DNA of 33,627 bases, taken from assembly GCA_019456195.1 (NCBI GenBank), contig VRUK01000062.1, positions 1 through 33,627 of the forward strand, given 5' to 3'. Position numbers and translations under genes: made by a program. Under the pieces are notes generated by a model. The model was not told the DNA's origin, did not search any database, and saw only the letters and a list, made by a program, of their open reading frames with translations. The first letter of the stretch is position 1; each line of letters begins with the position of its first letter. Positions 7,347-16,438 of the stretch are shown one piece after another. The DNA is from Planctomycetota bacterium (lineage in GTDB: Bacteria > Planctomycetota > Phycisphaerae > Sedimentisphaerales > Anaerobacaceae).

Positions 7347-9770
7347 TTACGGAGCATACAGGCGAATATCATCGAAGTACATCATGCCCGAACCTCCGGC
7401 TACAGGATTGCTCCTGTTACCAAGGCCAAGAGTAATCGTATTAACATTGGCAAGGTTCACACCGAACGCTTGTAGGTCGATAGTCCATTCGGTCCAGGCA
7501 GTTACCTGTGCTGCGTCAGGATTATCATTGGTAACCAGAGCGGTGCCATTGAGAACAACATACATCGGTTCGGCGGCGTTGGCCGCATCGCCCATGTACC
7601 AAATTGCCAGTGTGTTGACACCGTTCTCAGTCCAGTCGCGCTGGTCGGTCAATGTCAAAGTCGCCTCGGATTTTCCAACGGCGTTGTCGTAAGCAAGCGG
7701 CATCGACTGCCTTCCGCCGTTAACTATACTTTGCTCCGCAAATGGAGGACCGGCATAACCCACTACAGAACCATTTATAGCCGGATTGTCGAATCCATCC
7801 AGCCAGACGTCAAATATCCTGTTGCTTGCCGGGTCAGCCGGGTCAATATCGTTGTATGACTCAAAATCGTCCACGATAAGGAAGTTGGCTGTCGTAAAGC
7901 TCCACAGGTTGCCTGTCCATGGGCTGCCCGCTTCCGCTTCATTGACCTCATCGATTCGCCAGTAATAAGTTGTATTCCATTCAAGTTGACCGGGATCATA
8001 GCTTTCAGAGTCAAGTTGCCTGGTGCCTTTGTACTCAGGTGAACTGGTATCGGCGTTTTTCACTGCATCTGCATCTGCGCCGAAGTATAACTGATGGGAT
8101 GCGGCATAGACTCCCGGCGACCAGGTAAGAACCGCTGTTTGACTTATATCCGGAGCACCATCGGCAGGGGTCGAAGCAAAGGCTTTCTCAGCCAGATATG
8201 GAGTTGCGCTGATGTAATCGGCACTAATGACTTCCATGGTCATTCCCGGGCGTTGCCAGGAACCCATAATACTGTCGCCGATAGTATCATGGTTCATCAG
8301 GGCCTCGATGTAATATCTCTTGCCGGCCTCAAGAGATTGAGGTTGTGACTCTGCCTCGGCTTCTGTGCTTGCGATTGTGACCGCATTGGCCGGGTCTTCA
8401 TCGGGGCTCAAGCGTATCTCGCCTTGATCCTCGGCTTCAATCAGGAACGTGTAATCGCCCGTTTCAGGAACGAACAGCCAGCCGCGAAGTCGGCTGCCAT
8501 ATTGTTCAGCCCAGTCAGTAGGGCCCTGGAAATACGAAACAAATTCCGATCCGTCAGGACTGTTGGGATAGCGATCATTACTCGTCAGGCTGGGCACATC
8601 GGAACCGCTAATGTCAAACCACCACTCGCGGATAACCTTGCCCGGGCCGGGCTCGACTGTCTTAAAGTTCCAGACATCACCCTCTCGTACTTCACCGAAC
8701 ATATCGACCTCATTGACCCGGAAGTAGTAGGTCGTATCCGCCGTGAGCAATCCCGGATCATACGCAGCCTCTTCCAGAATTCCTTTATCGGTGTCACCAG
8801 TACCCTCGGCCACTGCAGACTCATCGGTTCCGAAAAATACATGGTGTTTCAGCGGTAATATAGAATCGCCTTGACTCCAGCTTAGCTGGGCGTCTATCAT
8901 CACATCGCTGCCGCCGTCAACCGGGCTGGGCCCCCAGGCGTTTAGTGATAGTGCCATAAAATTCCAGACATCACCTGTGATGACATTACCATCGGCTTCT
9001 ACACCATCTATCCGCCAATAGTACGTCGCTCCCGGATCAATGGGTTCCGGATGCCAGTAAACAGTATATGCCTGGTCGCTTACTTGTACCAGGTTATCCG
9101 GATCTGTGCCGAAATACACTTGATGGTGTTCTGCAGTATCACCACCCGTCCACATGAGGATCGGATCGACCACGCCTAATGCACCATCAACCGGGTCGGG
9201 ATCTCTAGCCGTCTGGAAAAATTGAGTAAGAGCGGCACTCTCTATATTCACGAAGGCGATCTTGCAGTTTACAGCGCCAGCTCCCGGCTGGATGGTTAGG
9301 CGACCATCACTTACCTCTACCGTCACGTTGAACTCGTCAAAATCAAAACTGGGTTCGGGCGGAGGCGGATTAGGGTCGGTTAGCAGCACACCTTCGACAT
9401 CAAAGTTATTGGTCTGGTCCCCGTACTCTGGGTCACCGCAGACAAGAAACAGGTTATAAGTTCCATTGGGTACTTCGATCTCCCATATTTTGTCTCCGCC
9501 GGCCTGCTGGAGGTGGTTTATGGTGTCGTAACGCTGGTCGGGTGCATTGGCGCTGTTGCGGTCACGCGCACCGCTCCTTATGTTTTGGTCCCACCCGTAA
9601 CTCCAGCCGTTGTCGTGCTCAACAAATGGGTCACCGTATTCGGGCAGATACCCCTCCGGTATTGGTGCTCCGCCTGACTGGAAATTAATCTTTATCTCGC
9701 TGGCACCGGCGAGCCCCGCGGTCAGGACAAAGGCTAACACTAAAACCAAACAAATCAATTTCTTAGACAT
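7347..9770 (-). CDS. Secreted malectin-like / FN3 / PA14 / beta-sandwich protein
   Basis: An 807-residue paralog of the 655-residue neighbour. The signal peptide spans about 1-23 (MSKKLICLVLVLAFVLTAGL). A malectin-like domain covers about 25-180 (KINFQSGGAPIPEGYLPEYG), and two divergent FN3-like repeats follow at about 188-275 and 277-372. A PA14 domain sits at about 378-525 (RLRGWLFVPETGDYTFLIEA, then GKRYYIEALMNHD); PA14 modules commonly bind glycans. A third FN3-like repeat (528-628) and the shared C-terminal module (632-807, DDFESYNDIDPADPASNR to FDDIRLYAP) follow. The last 280 or so residues are very close to the neighbour at DNA level, while the middle differs. This suggests module swapping or gene conversion. 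Promoter, leader, Shine-Dalgarno and terminator match those of the neighbour. No enzymatic residues are recognised. Confidence 0.75.
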   Translation of the reverse strand: MSKKLICLVLVLAFVLTAGLAGASEIKINFQSGGAPIPEGYLPEYGDPFVEHDNGWSYGWDQNIRSGARDRNSANAPDQRYDTINHLQQAGGDKIWEIEVPNGTYNLFLVCGDPEYGDQTNNFDVEGVLLTDPNPPPPEPSFDFDEFNVTVEVSDGRLTIQPGAGAVNCKIAFVNIESAALTQFFQTARDPDPVDGALGVVDPILMWTGGDTAEHHQVYFGTDPDNLVQVSDQAYTVYWHPEPIDPGATYYWRIDGVEADGNVITGDVWNFMALSLNAWGPSPVDGGSDVMIDAQLSWSQGDSILPLKHHVFFGTDESAVAEGTGDTDKGILEEAAYDPGLLTADTTYYFRVNEVDMFGEVREGDVWNFKTVEPGPGKVIREWWFDISGSDVPSLTSNDRYPNSPDGSEFVSYFQGPTDWAEQYGSRLRGWLFVPETGDYTFLIEAEDQGEIRLSPDEDPANAVTIASTEAEAESQPQSLEAGKRYYIEALMNHDTIGDSIMGSWQRPGMTMEVISADYISATPYLAEKAFASTPADGAPDISQTAVLTWSPGVYAASHQLYFGADADAVKNADTSSPEYKGTRQLDSESYDPGQLEWNTTYYWRIDEVNEAEAGSPWTGNLWSFTTANFLIVDDFESYNDIDPADPASNRIFDVWLDGFDNPAINGSVVGYAGPPFAEQSIVNGGRQSMPLAYDNAVGKSEATLTLTDQRDWTENGVNTLAIWYMGDAANAAEPMYVVLNGTALVTNDNPDAAQVTAWTEWTIDLQAFGVNLANVNTITLGLGNRSNPVAGGSGMMYFDDIRLYAP

Positions 9771-9957
9771 AATAGTCCTCCTTAAAAAGTGTTAAAATGA
9801 TTACGAATTATATTTTGGATGCACCAAAACATAAATTTCCTATGAGAATTGGCTGTTTCCAATTCAGCGTTGAAAAGAAAATCTAAAATGCAGTCTCCTT
9901 CCTTGTTGACGCAAAATTCGCAGTAACCTAATTAAGCGCATACAAACCACACCAAGT
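9771..9957 (-). promoter_or_regulatory. Conserved ~185-nt 5' leader (copy 2)
   Basis: The untranslated leader of the PA14-containing gene, nearly the same length as copy 1 and alignable throughout. It keeps the TTTTGG/CCAAAA hairpin (9813-9818 with 9824-9829, plus-strand notation) with a shorter loop, and the AGGAGGACTATT before the ATG. The remaining intergenic sequence up to 10214 holds the promoter and no further clear gene. Confidence 0.45.
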
Positions 9958-9963
9958 ATATTA

Positions 9964-9993
9964 TTTATACCAAATTGCCTGTCTTCCCGTCAA
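9964..9993 (-). promoter_or_regulatory. Sigma-70-type promoter, copy 2
   Basis: On the minus strand, TTGACG (9993-9988), an 18-base spacer and TATAAA (9969-9964). It has the same architecture and partly the same spacer sequence as copy 1. Confidence 0.7.
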
Positions 9994-10214
9994 GGGAAAT
10001 CTCTGGATTTGTCCGCGGCGGAGGTGTTCCGTAAATGTAAGCGGGAGAAGTTTTGGGCCTTTTTTCTATGCTATTAAATTTTATTGCAAAATCCGCAGTT
10101 CGAAGGTAATCTAAACCGTTGTTTGCAGAATTCGGCAGAAAAGGACTGCCTGCTCGGCGACGAGCGGGATATGCGGTTACTTATTGAACGTAACTATTCG
10201 AAAGGAGACGAAAG

Positions 10215-12542
10215 ATGGATTCAAATTGCATTGCAGGCGGCTGTTCGGTACAAAGAACACAGCGGAGCGGAGTACGACTTTTGAAACGGGAGACAATCCG
10301 GTTTTGCGTCATAATATTTGCAATTTTGTGTATCTGCTCTTCTGTACAGGCCGACTGGAAGGTCAGCCAGGGCCCGCTTATGACCCAGTGGTCGGGGCAG
10401 GTCTCACCGAAAAAAGTTCACCCCGAGTACCCGCGCCCGCAGCAGGTCCGCAAGAACTGGCTGAATCTTAACGGGTTATGGGAATACGCAATCAGGACCA
10501 AAGAGCAGCGGCAACCGGTCCAGTTCGACGGACAAATTCTCGTACCGTTTCCGATTGAGTCGGCCCTGTCAGGCGTGATGCAGCCTGTCGGTGAAGAGAA
10601 CCAGCTATGGTATCGGCGAACATTTGAGGTCCCCAAAAAATGGAAGTCTCAGCGATTGCTGCTTCATTTTGGAGCGGTGGACTGGGATTCAACAATATGG
10701 GTGAACGGAACAAAAGTGGGCAGCCATAAAGGTGGTTACGATCCGTTCACATTGGATATCACAGATGTGCTGAATGATACCGGTGCGCAGGAAATTGTAT
10801 TAAGTGTATGGGACCCGACGAACTCCGGCACTCAGCCGCGGGGTAAACAGGTGAAAAAGCCAGGCGGGATATGGTACACCGCGGTAACAGGAATCTGGCA
10901 GACGGTATGGCTGGAGCCTGTGCCTGAGGCGCATATTAAGTCACTGAAAATCGTTCCGGATATAGACTCTGAATCGGCGCGTATAACCGCTGTATGTTCG
11001 CAGGCAACAGTTGACTGCAGCGTTGAAGCTCAAATCAATCTTGGTTGGTTCAATAAGATAAAGGGCAAAGGTAATGCCGACGAAGAATTTGTTTTACAAA
11101 TTAAAAAGCCCAAGCTGTGGTCGCCTGATTCACCGTTTTTATATGATGTGAAAGTAACGCTTAAGGACAGTAAGGGCAAGATCATTGATACGGTAAACAG
11201 TTACTTCGGTATGCGGAAAATCTCGTTGGACAAAGACGAAGAAGGTATTACGCGGTTGTTTCTGAACAACAAACCGCTGTTTCAGTACGGTCCGCTTGAC
11301 CAGGGCTGGTGGCCGGACGGATTGTACACGGCACCGACCGATGAGGCGCTTCGCTATGACATCGAGGTATTGAAAAAGCTCGGTTGTAATATGCTGCGCA
11401 AGCACGTCAAGGTGGAGCCTGACCGGCTGTACTACTGGTGCGATAAATTAGGGTTGATGGTCTGGCAGGATATGCCCAATGGCGACGGGCACATCGGCGG
11501 CAATGACCCTGATCTTGAGAGAAGTGAAGAGTCGGCGAAGCAGTTTGAGCTGGAGTTAAAGCGTGTCATTAACGCTTTCAGCAATCACCCGTGTATAGTA
11601 ATGTGGGTGCCTTTTAACGAGGGCTGGGGACAGTATGATACGGCGCGGATTGTGGATTTTGTTAAGGAGCTTGACCCGAGCCGATTAGTGAATAATACGA
11701 GCGGATGGTCCGACCGGGGTGTTGGTGACGTACACGATATTCACAAATATCCTGGTCCGGCTGCGCCGCCGACCGAAGAGAACCGCGCAGCGGTGTTAGG
11801 TGAGTTTGGCGGTCTGGGTCTGCCGGTTCCGGGAAATACCTGGCAGGATAAAAAGAACTGGGGATACCGTAGTTATGAGACTCGTGAGGAACTTACCGAT
11901 GCGTACCTGGTTCTGCTTGATAATTTGCGTTCGCTGATTGGCCCGGGCCTGTGCGCGGGGGTATATACGCAGACTACCGACGTGGAGATTGAGGTAAACG
12001 GCCTGATGACTTACAACAGGGCGATGATAAAGATGGATGTTGAAAAGGTCGCGGCGGCGAACAGACTTTTGTATCAGCCGCCGCCTGTTGTTAAGACGCT
12101 TGTTCCGACCTCACAACAAACGGGACAAAGCTGGCGATATACGACGAACGAACCGCGCGTCGGCTGGCATCGGGCGGGCTTCTCCGATTCCGATTGGCAG
12201 GAAGGCAAAGGCGGTTTTGGTACTGAAGGGACACCCGGTGCTGTCATCGGTACCGAGTGGAATAGTCCGGGTATCTGGATGCGCAGAACGTTTGAGCTTG
12301 ATAGTATAGAATTCAGCCGGCCGCAGCTTTTAATCCATCATGATGAGGATGTCGAGATTTATATCAATAGCCAGCTTGTCGCGAAGCTCAAGGGCCATAC
12401 TTCTGGTTATATTCTGTTCAGGCTTGACGAAAAGCAGCAAAAGAAGCTGAAGGTCGGGACAAACAGTTTAGCCGTTCGCTGCTCTCAGACCGAAGGCGGC
12501 CAATATATCGACGTGGGCCTGGTGGACATAATAGAAAAATAG
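10215..12542 (+). CDS. Glycoside hydrolase family 2 protein, secreted
   Basis: A GH2-type exo-glycosidase (beta-galactosidase/beta-glucuronidase superfamily). The order is: jelly-roll sugar-binding domain (NWLNLNGLWEYAI, WYRRTFEVP), immunoglobulin-like domain, TIM barrel, then a C-terminal galactose-binding-like module (about 630-775) beyond the core. The acid/base is probably Glu469 in MWVPFNEGWG and the nucleophile Glu530 in GEFGGLG (numbering from 10215). ATG 10215 has AGGAG 7 bases upstream, but it places 22 residues before the signal peptide. An in-frame TTG at 10281, with GGAG 8 bases upstream, would give a cleaner signal (MKRETIRFCVIIFAILCICS). It heads the plus-strand degradation locus. 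The exact sugar specificity cannot be read from the sequence. Confidence 0.85.
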   Translation: MDSNCIAGGCSVQRTQRSGVRLLKRETIRFCVIIFAILCICSSVQADWKVSQGPLMTQWSGQVSPKKVHPEYPRPQQVRKNWLNLNGLWEYAIRTKEQRQPVQFDGQILVPFPIESALSGVMQPVGEENQLWYRRTFEVPKKWKSQRLLLHFGAVDWDSTIWVNGTKVGSHKGGYDPFTLDITDVLNDTGAQEIVLSVWDPTNSGTQPRGKQVKKPGGIWYTAVTGIWQTVWLEPVPEAHIKSLKIVPDIDSESARITAVCSQATVDCSVEAQINLGWFNKIKGKGNADEEFVLQIKKPKLWSPDSPFLYDVKVTLKDSKGKIIDTVNSYFGMRKISLDKDEEGITRLFLNNKPLFQYGPLDQGWWPDGLYTAPTDEALRYDIEVLKKLGCNMLRKHVKVEPDRLYYWCDKLGLMVWQDMPNGDGHIGGNDPDLERSEESAKQFELELKRVINAFSNHPCIVMWVPFNEGWGQYDTARIVDFVKELDPSRLVNNTSGWSDRGVGDVHDIHKYPGPAAPPTEENRAAVLGEFGGLGLPVPGNTWQDKKNWGYRSYETREELTDAYLVLLDNLRSLIGPGLCAGVYTQTTDVEIEVNGLMTYNRAMIKMDVEKVAAANRLLYQPPPVVKTLVPTSQQTGQSWRYTTNEPRVGWHRAGFSDSDWQEGKGGFGTEGTPGAVIGTEWNSPGIWMRRTFELDSIEFSRPQLLIHHDEDVEIYINSQLVAKLKGHTSGYILFRLDEKQQKKLKVGTNSLAVRCSQTEGGQYIDVGLVDIIEK

Positions 12543-12598
12543 GCGAATTGATTCACGATTTGAATTAAAAATAGACCTTCATCGTTGAGGAGTATTTC

Positions 12599-14992
12599 AT
12601 GCTGGTGATGTTAGTTCAGGATGGGGCTTTGCGCAAAGCGAAGGGGTGGTGTTATTGCTTGCTGGTTCCGGCGATTTGCTTTGCCGCAATCGGAGTGCGG
12701 ACGGCTTGGTCGGATGAAATTGTCCTGACCAACGAGTATTGGTCGGTCGAAGTATCGCCGGCAACGCTGGAAATGAACGCCGAGCTTCCCGGGAGTGGCA
12801 AAATCCTGCTATCCAAAGGCCAGCCTGATTTAGGCCCGGTTGGCGATATAGTAAAGGAAGGGCATCGGGCGCAGTGGCTCTTGCAGGCAAAAGGAATTAA
12901 GGTTGAAGTTCGATTAGATAAGCGTGATTTGTCAGTTCAGTTTTTTTCCCAAAAGATAGGTACGTTTACCTGGCCTGTTTTGCAAGAAAGGGCAAATATC
13001 AAGGCATTAATCTGGCCTCGCTGGGAGGGTTGTTATATTCCTCTTGATGAGCCGCGATGGGAGAAATATCTGGTAGAGCAGGGGGGATGGGATACGCTGG
13101 AAGGGCTAAGTATGCCTTTTTGGGGTCTGGATTGCGGCGACTTTTCACTGACGTATATCATAACCAATCCATACAGTAACATTATTGAATTTAACAGGAC
13201 TGGGGACATACTCGAAGCGCAGTTCAGCCACGAATTCACATCTGTTCAATCGAAAAAAGAATATGGTTTTTTGATTCGGCTGGGACAAAACAATTCGCCG
13301 GTGGAGCCTGCGAAACAGTTTCGCCGCTGGCTGCAACAGCAGGGCGAGTTTGTCAGTATGAAAGAGAAAATGAAGAAAGTCCCTAAAGCTGAGCGTTTGT
13401 TAGGAGCGCCGCATGTCTATCTTTGGGGCGATGCGTTTTTTACGCGGCATTGTATCCCTCCGAGAAAATGGAAATCATTCTGTTTGAAGCTTATCGAACA
13501 AAGCAAGGCCGGGCGGCTCTCTCCGAGCGGGCGAATTAAGCAACTGATGGAGCCGCAGCGCTGGGCCGAAGTAGTTACGATTTCCAACGCCCAGTGGCCG
13601 GATAAATATACCAAGGGCCAGGTGGCTAATGAGATATCCAGATTGCTGGAAAGACGGGATTTCTATGATAAAGCCTGTTGGCAGGAAGTAGTTCTGCCGG
13701 ATGAGGTGGCCGAATTGCTGAAGAAAGGCCTTGAAGAGCTAACCATCCCGGAGCTGTGCCGAATGAACAGTATGGTTCTGCGTGCGGATTTTGCTGAGTT
13801 TATGATTCCAGTTGATAATTGGGGTGATGGTGTTTCAGAAAGGATGCTGGAGCAATTTAAAGAGAGCGGCTTTGACCGGATGAGATTGTGTCTCGAAGGC
13901 TGGGAAGGAATTGAAAAACGTCCCGAGGTTGCAAAGCAGGCCGACCAAATGGGATACCTGTTTGGCACGTATGATTCGTTTCACAGCATTCACGACCCTT
14001 CTTTGCGCGGCACGGATAGTACTTGGATTACTGCGCAGTTTGACAGGGAGCTTTTTGAGAAGGGACCAATCGTCCGCAAAGATGGAAAGAAACGTGGGGG
14101 ATTTAAGAGGGCCGGTTTCAAGCTTAGCCCCATAGCCGCCAGGGCGTATGTGGAAAAGCGTGTTATAGAGAACATGAAGAATGTCCCTTACAATTATTAT
14201 TTTGTTGACTGCGATGCTTACGGAGAGGTTTATGATGATTACTCACCTTTTCACCGGGCAAGTCAGGCGGATGATGTAAGAGCGCGTTTAGATAGGCTTG
14301 CCTGGATTAGCGATACGTTTAATGTAGTGGTTGGCTCGGAGGGCGGCAGCTCATACTCAGCGAAAGTTATCCATTTGGCTGAAGGTATGTTCGGGCCCGG
14401 ATTCGGCTGGGGCGATCCCGATTTGAAAAATAAAGATTCAGAATATTACCTGGGCCAATATTATCCCCCCGAAGGGCCAAAGGTATTTGTTAAACAGGTT
14501 CCTATTAAGGAGAAGTATCAGTATTTTTACTACGCCCCGCAGTTTCGCCTGCCGCTCTATGAAATTGTCTTCCATGATTCGATTGTCACGACTCACCAAT
14601 GGGGGAACAGCAGTCTCAAATACAGTAATATGCTCGATACGGTCGCGCTGACGGAGTTGCTCTATATGGTTCCGCCGTTGTATCACATGAATCTTGATGA
14701 ATTTGACAGATACCGTGATATAATGAAAAAGCATTATGATTTTTTTTCGCCGTTGCACAGGGAATTTGGCTTTGCGCAGATGACGGACTTCAACTGGCTT
14801 AGCTCCGACAGAAAGTTACAGCGTGCGGTTTTTCATGGCCGGGTGGAAATGATTGCGAATTTTTCACATGAATCGCGCAACTATCGCCGAGCTGATATTC
14901 CCGGTCGAAGCATCTCGGCAAGATGGCTGGATAGCGGCAGGAAAAAAATCCTGACCTTTACACCGAATCTGAATTCAGGTGCGATGAAATGA
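12599..14992 (+). CDS. Putative secreted TIM-barrel glycoside hydrolase, family uncertain
   Basis: A 797-residue protein with a signal-like hydrophobic stretch at about residues 17-38, then a beta-rich N-terminal domain (to about 260) and a large alpha/beta region. Sequence around YYFVDCDAYGEVYDDY (Asp537, Asp539) and VVGSEGGSS (Glu581) looks like strand-end catalytic carboxylates of a TIM barrel, with the order and approximate spacing of GH101-like enzymes. The C-terminal part is beta-rich, as in retaining glycosidases. Family membership is a guess and the carboxylates are candidates only. GAGGAG lies 6 bases before ATG. It sits 56 bases after the GH2 gene and just before a sulfatase, so a glycan-degrading role is likely. 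Confidence 0.55.
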   Translation: MLVMLVQDGALRKAKGWCYCLLVPAICFAAIGVRTAWSDEIVLTNEYWSVEVSPATLEMNAELPGSGKILLSKGQPDLGPVGDIVKEGHRAQWLLQAKGIKVEVRLDKRDLSVQFFSQKIGTFTWPVLQERANIKALIWPRWEGCYIPLDEPRWEKYLVEQGGWDTLEGLSMPFWGLDCGDFSLTYIITNPYSNIIEFNRTGDILEAQFSHEFTSVQSKKEYGFLIRLGQNNSPVEPAKQFRRWLQQQGEFVSMKEKMKKVPKAERLLGAPHVYLWGDAFFTRHCIPPRKWKSFCLKLIEQSKAGRLSPSGRIKQLMEPQRWAEVVTISNAQWPDKYTKGQVANEISRLLERRDFYDKACWQEVVLPDEVAELLKKGLEELTIPELCRMNSMVLRADFAEFMIPVDNWGDGVSERMLEQFKESGFDRMRLCLEGWEGIEKRPEVAKQADQMGYLFGTYDSFHSIHDPSLRGTDSTWITAQFDRELFEKGPIVRKDGKKRGGFKRAGFKLSPIAARAYVEKRVIENMKNVPYNYYFVDCDAYGEVYDDYSPFHRASQADDVRARLDRLAWISDTFNVVVGSEGGSSYSAKVIHLAEGMFGPGFGWGDPDLKNKDSEYYLGQYYPPEGPKVFVKQVPIKEKYQYFYYAPQFRLPLYEIVFHDSIVTTHQWGNSSLKYSNMLDTVALTELLYMVPPLYHMNLDEFDRYRDIMKKHYDFFSPLHREFGFAQMTDFNWLSSDRKLQRAVFHGRVEMIANFSHESRNYRRADIPGRSISARWLDSGRKKILTFTPNLNSGAMK

Positions 14993-15017
14993 GGCGGTAA
15001 AAACAAGGAGCTTGATT

Positions 15018-16361
15018 GTGAATCGACGTGAGTTTATTAAGTTAGCTATCGGCGGTGCGGCGGCTGTGATGCCAAATTACGGCTGTTCGGTTGACGCCAG
15101 TTCTAAAGCGACTGCAGAACGGCCCAATATTATTCTTATTATGGCCGATGACTTGGGATACGGTGACATTAGCTGTTACGGAAGCAAAAAGATACGGACG
15201 CCCAATATCGATGCCTTAGCAAGAGGCGGCCTTAAATTTACGGATTATCATTCCAACTGTCCTGTGTGCAGCCCGACACGGGCAGCACTGCTGACGGGTC
15301 GCTACCAGCAGCGTAGCGGTATCGAAGGTGTTATCTATGCAAAAGGGCCGACCCGGCAAACGGGAATAGCATTGGAAGAAACAACTTTTGCCGAGGTTCT
15401 AAAGAAACGCGGTTACGTCACGGGTATTTTCGGTAAGTGGCATTTGGGTTACAACGTGGAATTCAATCCGGCATGGCAGGGATTCGACGAGTTTACCGGC
15501 TATGTTAGCGGCAACGTGGATTTTCATTCGCATATTGATGGAGCCGGCTTCGACGACTGGTGGAAAAATTTGCAAAAGATCCCTGAAGAAGGTTACTGCA
15601 CAGATTTGATAACCAAACACGGAGTGGATTTTATACAGCGGCACAAGGATAAGCCGTTCTGTTTGTATCTGCCACACGAGGCGCCGCACTCTCCTTACCA
15701 GGGACGCCAGGACCCGCCGGAACGTTTGAGCGGCGGTAGGAAAGGTAAAAAAGCCAAAGGCGATGAGATTACCCGGGCATACAAGGAAATGGTTGAGGTG
15801 ATGGACGAGGGAATCGGGCGTATTGTCGAGACTGTAAGACGTCTGGGCTTAGAGAGAAAAACATTTATCTTTTTCTGCTCCGACAACGGCGCTACAAAAA
15901 ACGGCTCCAACGGTGCACTGGCCGGTTACAAAGGCAGCTTATGGGAAGGCGGGCACCGGGTTCCGGCTGTTGCCTATTGGCCGGGCAGAATTAAGGCCGG
16001 TACAACCGCAAACCAGACAGTCCTGGGGATGGATTTGTTTGCTACGATGATGTCGATTGCCGGGGCGAAACCACAGGCTGGTATGAAGCTTGACGGCGTT
16101 GACCTTTTGCCGATGTTGACCGAAGGTGCCAGGCTGACGGAGCGGATGTTATTCTGGCGTTATAAAAAAGAAAAGGCCGCACGGAAAGGGCCGTGGAAAT
16201 TGCTGGTTCAAAGTAACCAGTCAAAACTTTATAATCTTGACGAAGACCTCAGCGAGAAGGAGAATCTTGCCAAGGTCAGGCCTGAGATTGTCAAAGCGCT
16301 TGAAGATGAGCTGGCCGCCTGGGAGCAGGAAGTTTCGGCCGGTGTTGAGCTGAGGGCATGA
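15018..16361 (+). CDS. Sulfatase 1, arylsulfatase/GalNAc-6-sulfatase-like, Tat-exported
   Basis: A type I (S1) sulfatase of 447 residues that hydrolyses sulfate esters using a formylglycine made from Cys84 in CSPTRAALLTGR. The metal-binding start is NIILIMADDLGYGD, and the later metal site is FFCSDNGA. An N-terminal twin-arginine signal (NRREFIK) precedes a hydrophobic stretch ending near a Cys (NYGC), so it may be a Tat-exported lipoprotein. The pattern AGYKGSLWEGGHRVP is typical of arylsulfatase A/GALNS-like enzymes. GTG 15018 is chosen over TTG 15012 because AAGGAG at 15005-15010 is 7 bases from the GTG and only one from the TTG. It is 25 bases after the hydrolase candidate. No formylglycine-generating enzyme is in the window. 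Confidence 0.85.
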   Translation: MNRREFIKLAIGGAAAVMPNYGCSVDASSKATAERPNIILIMADDLGYGDISCYGSKKIRTPNIDALARGGLKFTDYHSNCPVCSPTRAALLTGRYQQRSGIEGVIYAKGPTRQTGIALEETTFAEVLKKRGYVTGIFGKWHLGYNVEFNPAWQGFDEFTGYVSGNVDFHSHIDGAGFDDWWKNLQKIPEEGYCTDLITKHGVDFIQRHKDKPFCLYLPHEAPHSPYQGRQDPPERLSGGRKGKKAKGDEITRAYKEMVEVMDEGIGRIVETVRRLGLERKTFIFFCSDNGATKNGSNGALAGYKGSLWEGGHRVPAVAYWPGRIKAGTTANQTVLGMDLFATMMSIAGAKPQAGMKLDGVDLLPMLTEGARLTERMLFWRYKKEKAARKGPWKLLVQSNQSKLYNLDEDLSEKENLAKVRPEIVKALEDELAAWEQEVSAGVELRA

Positions 16362-16438
16362 AAAGTACTGCCTAAGATGTATTAGAGTGTTTGGGTATTA
16401 AGAACACCCTGACTTTTATTGATTTGGAGATAATAATT

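Noticed and set aside
8424..8858. A 144-codon plus-strand frame
   Set aside because: It is antisense to the PA14 and FN3 part of the gene at 7347-9770, with no ribosome-binding site or recognisable domain.
16290..16305. AAGCGCTT palindrome in sulfatase 1, similar to the xylA site
   Set aside because: It is inside coding sequence, only 8 bp, and the codons account for it.
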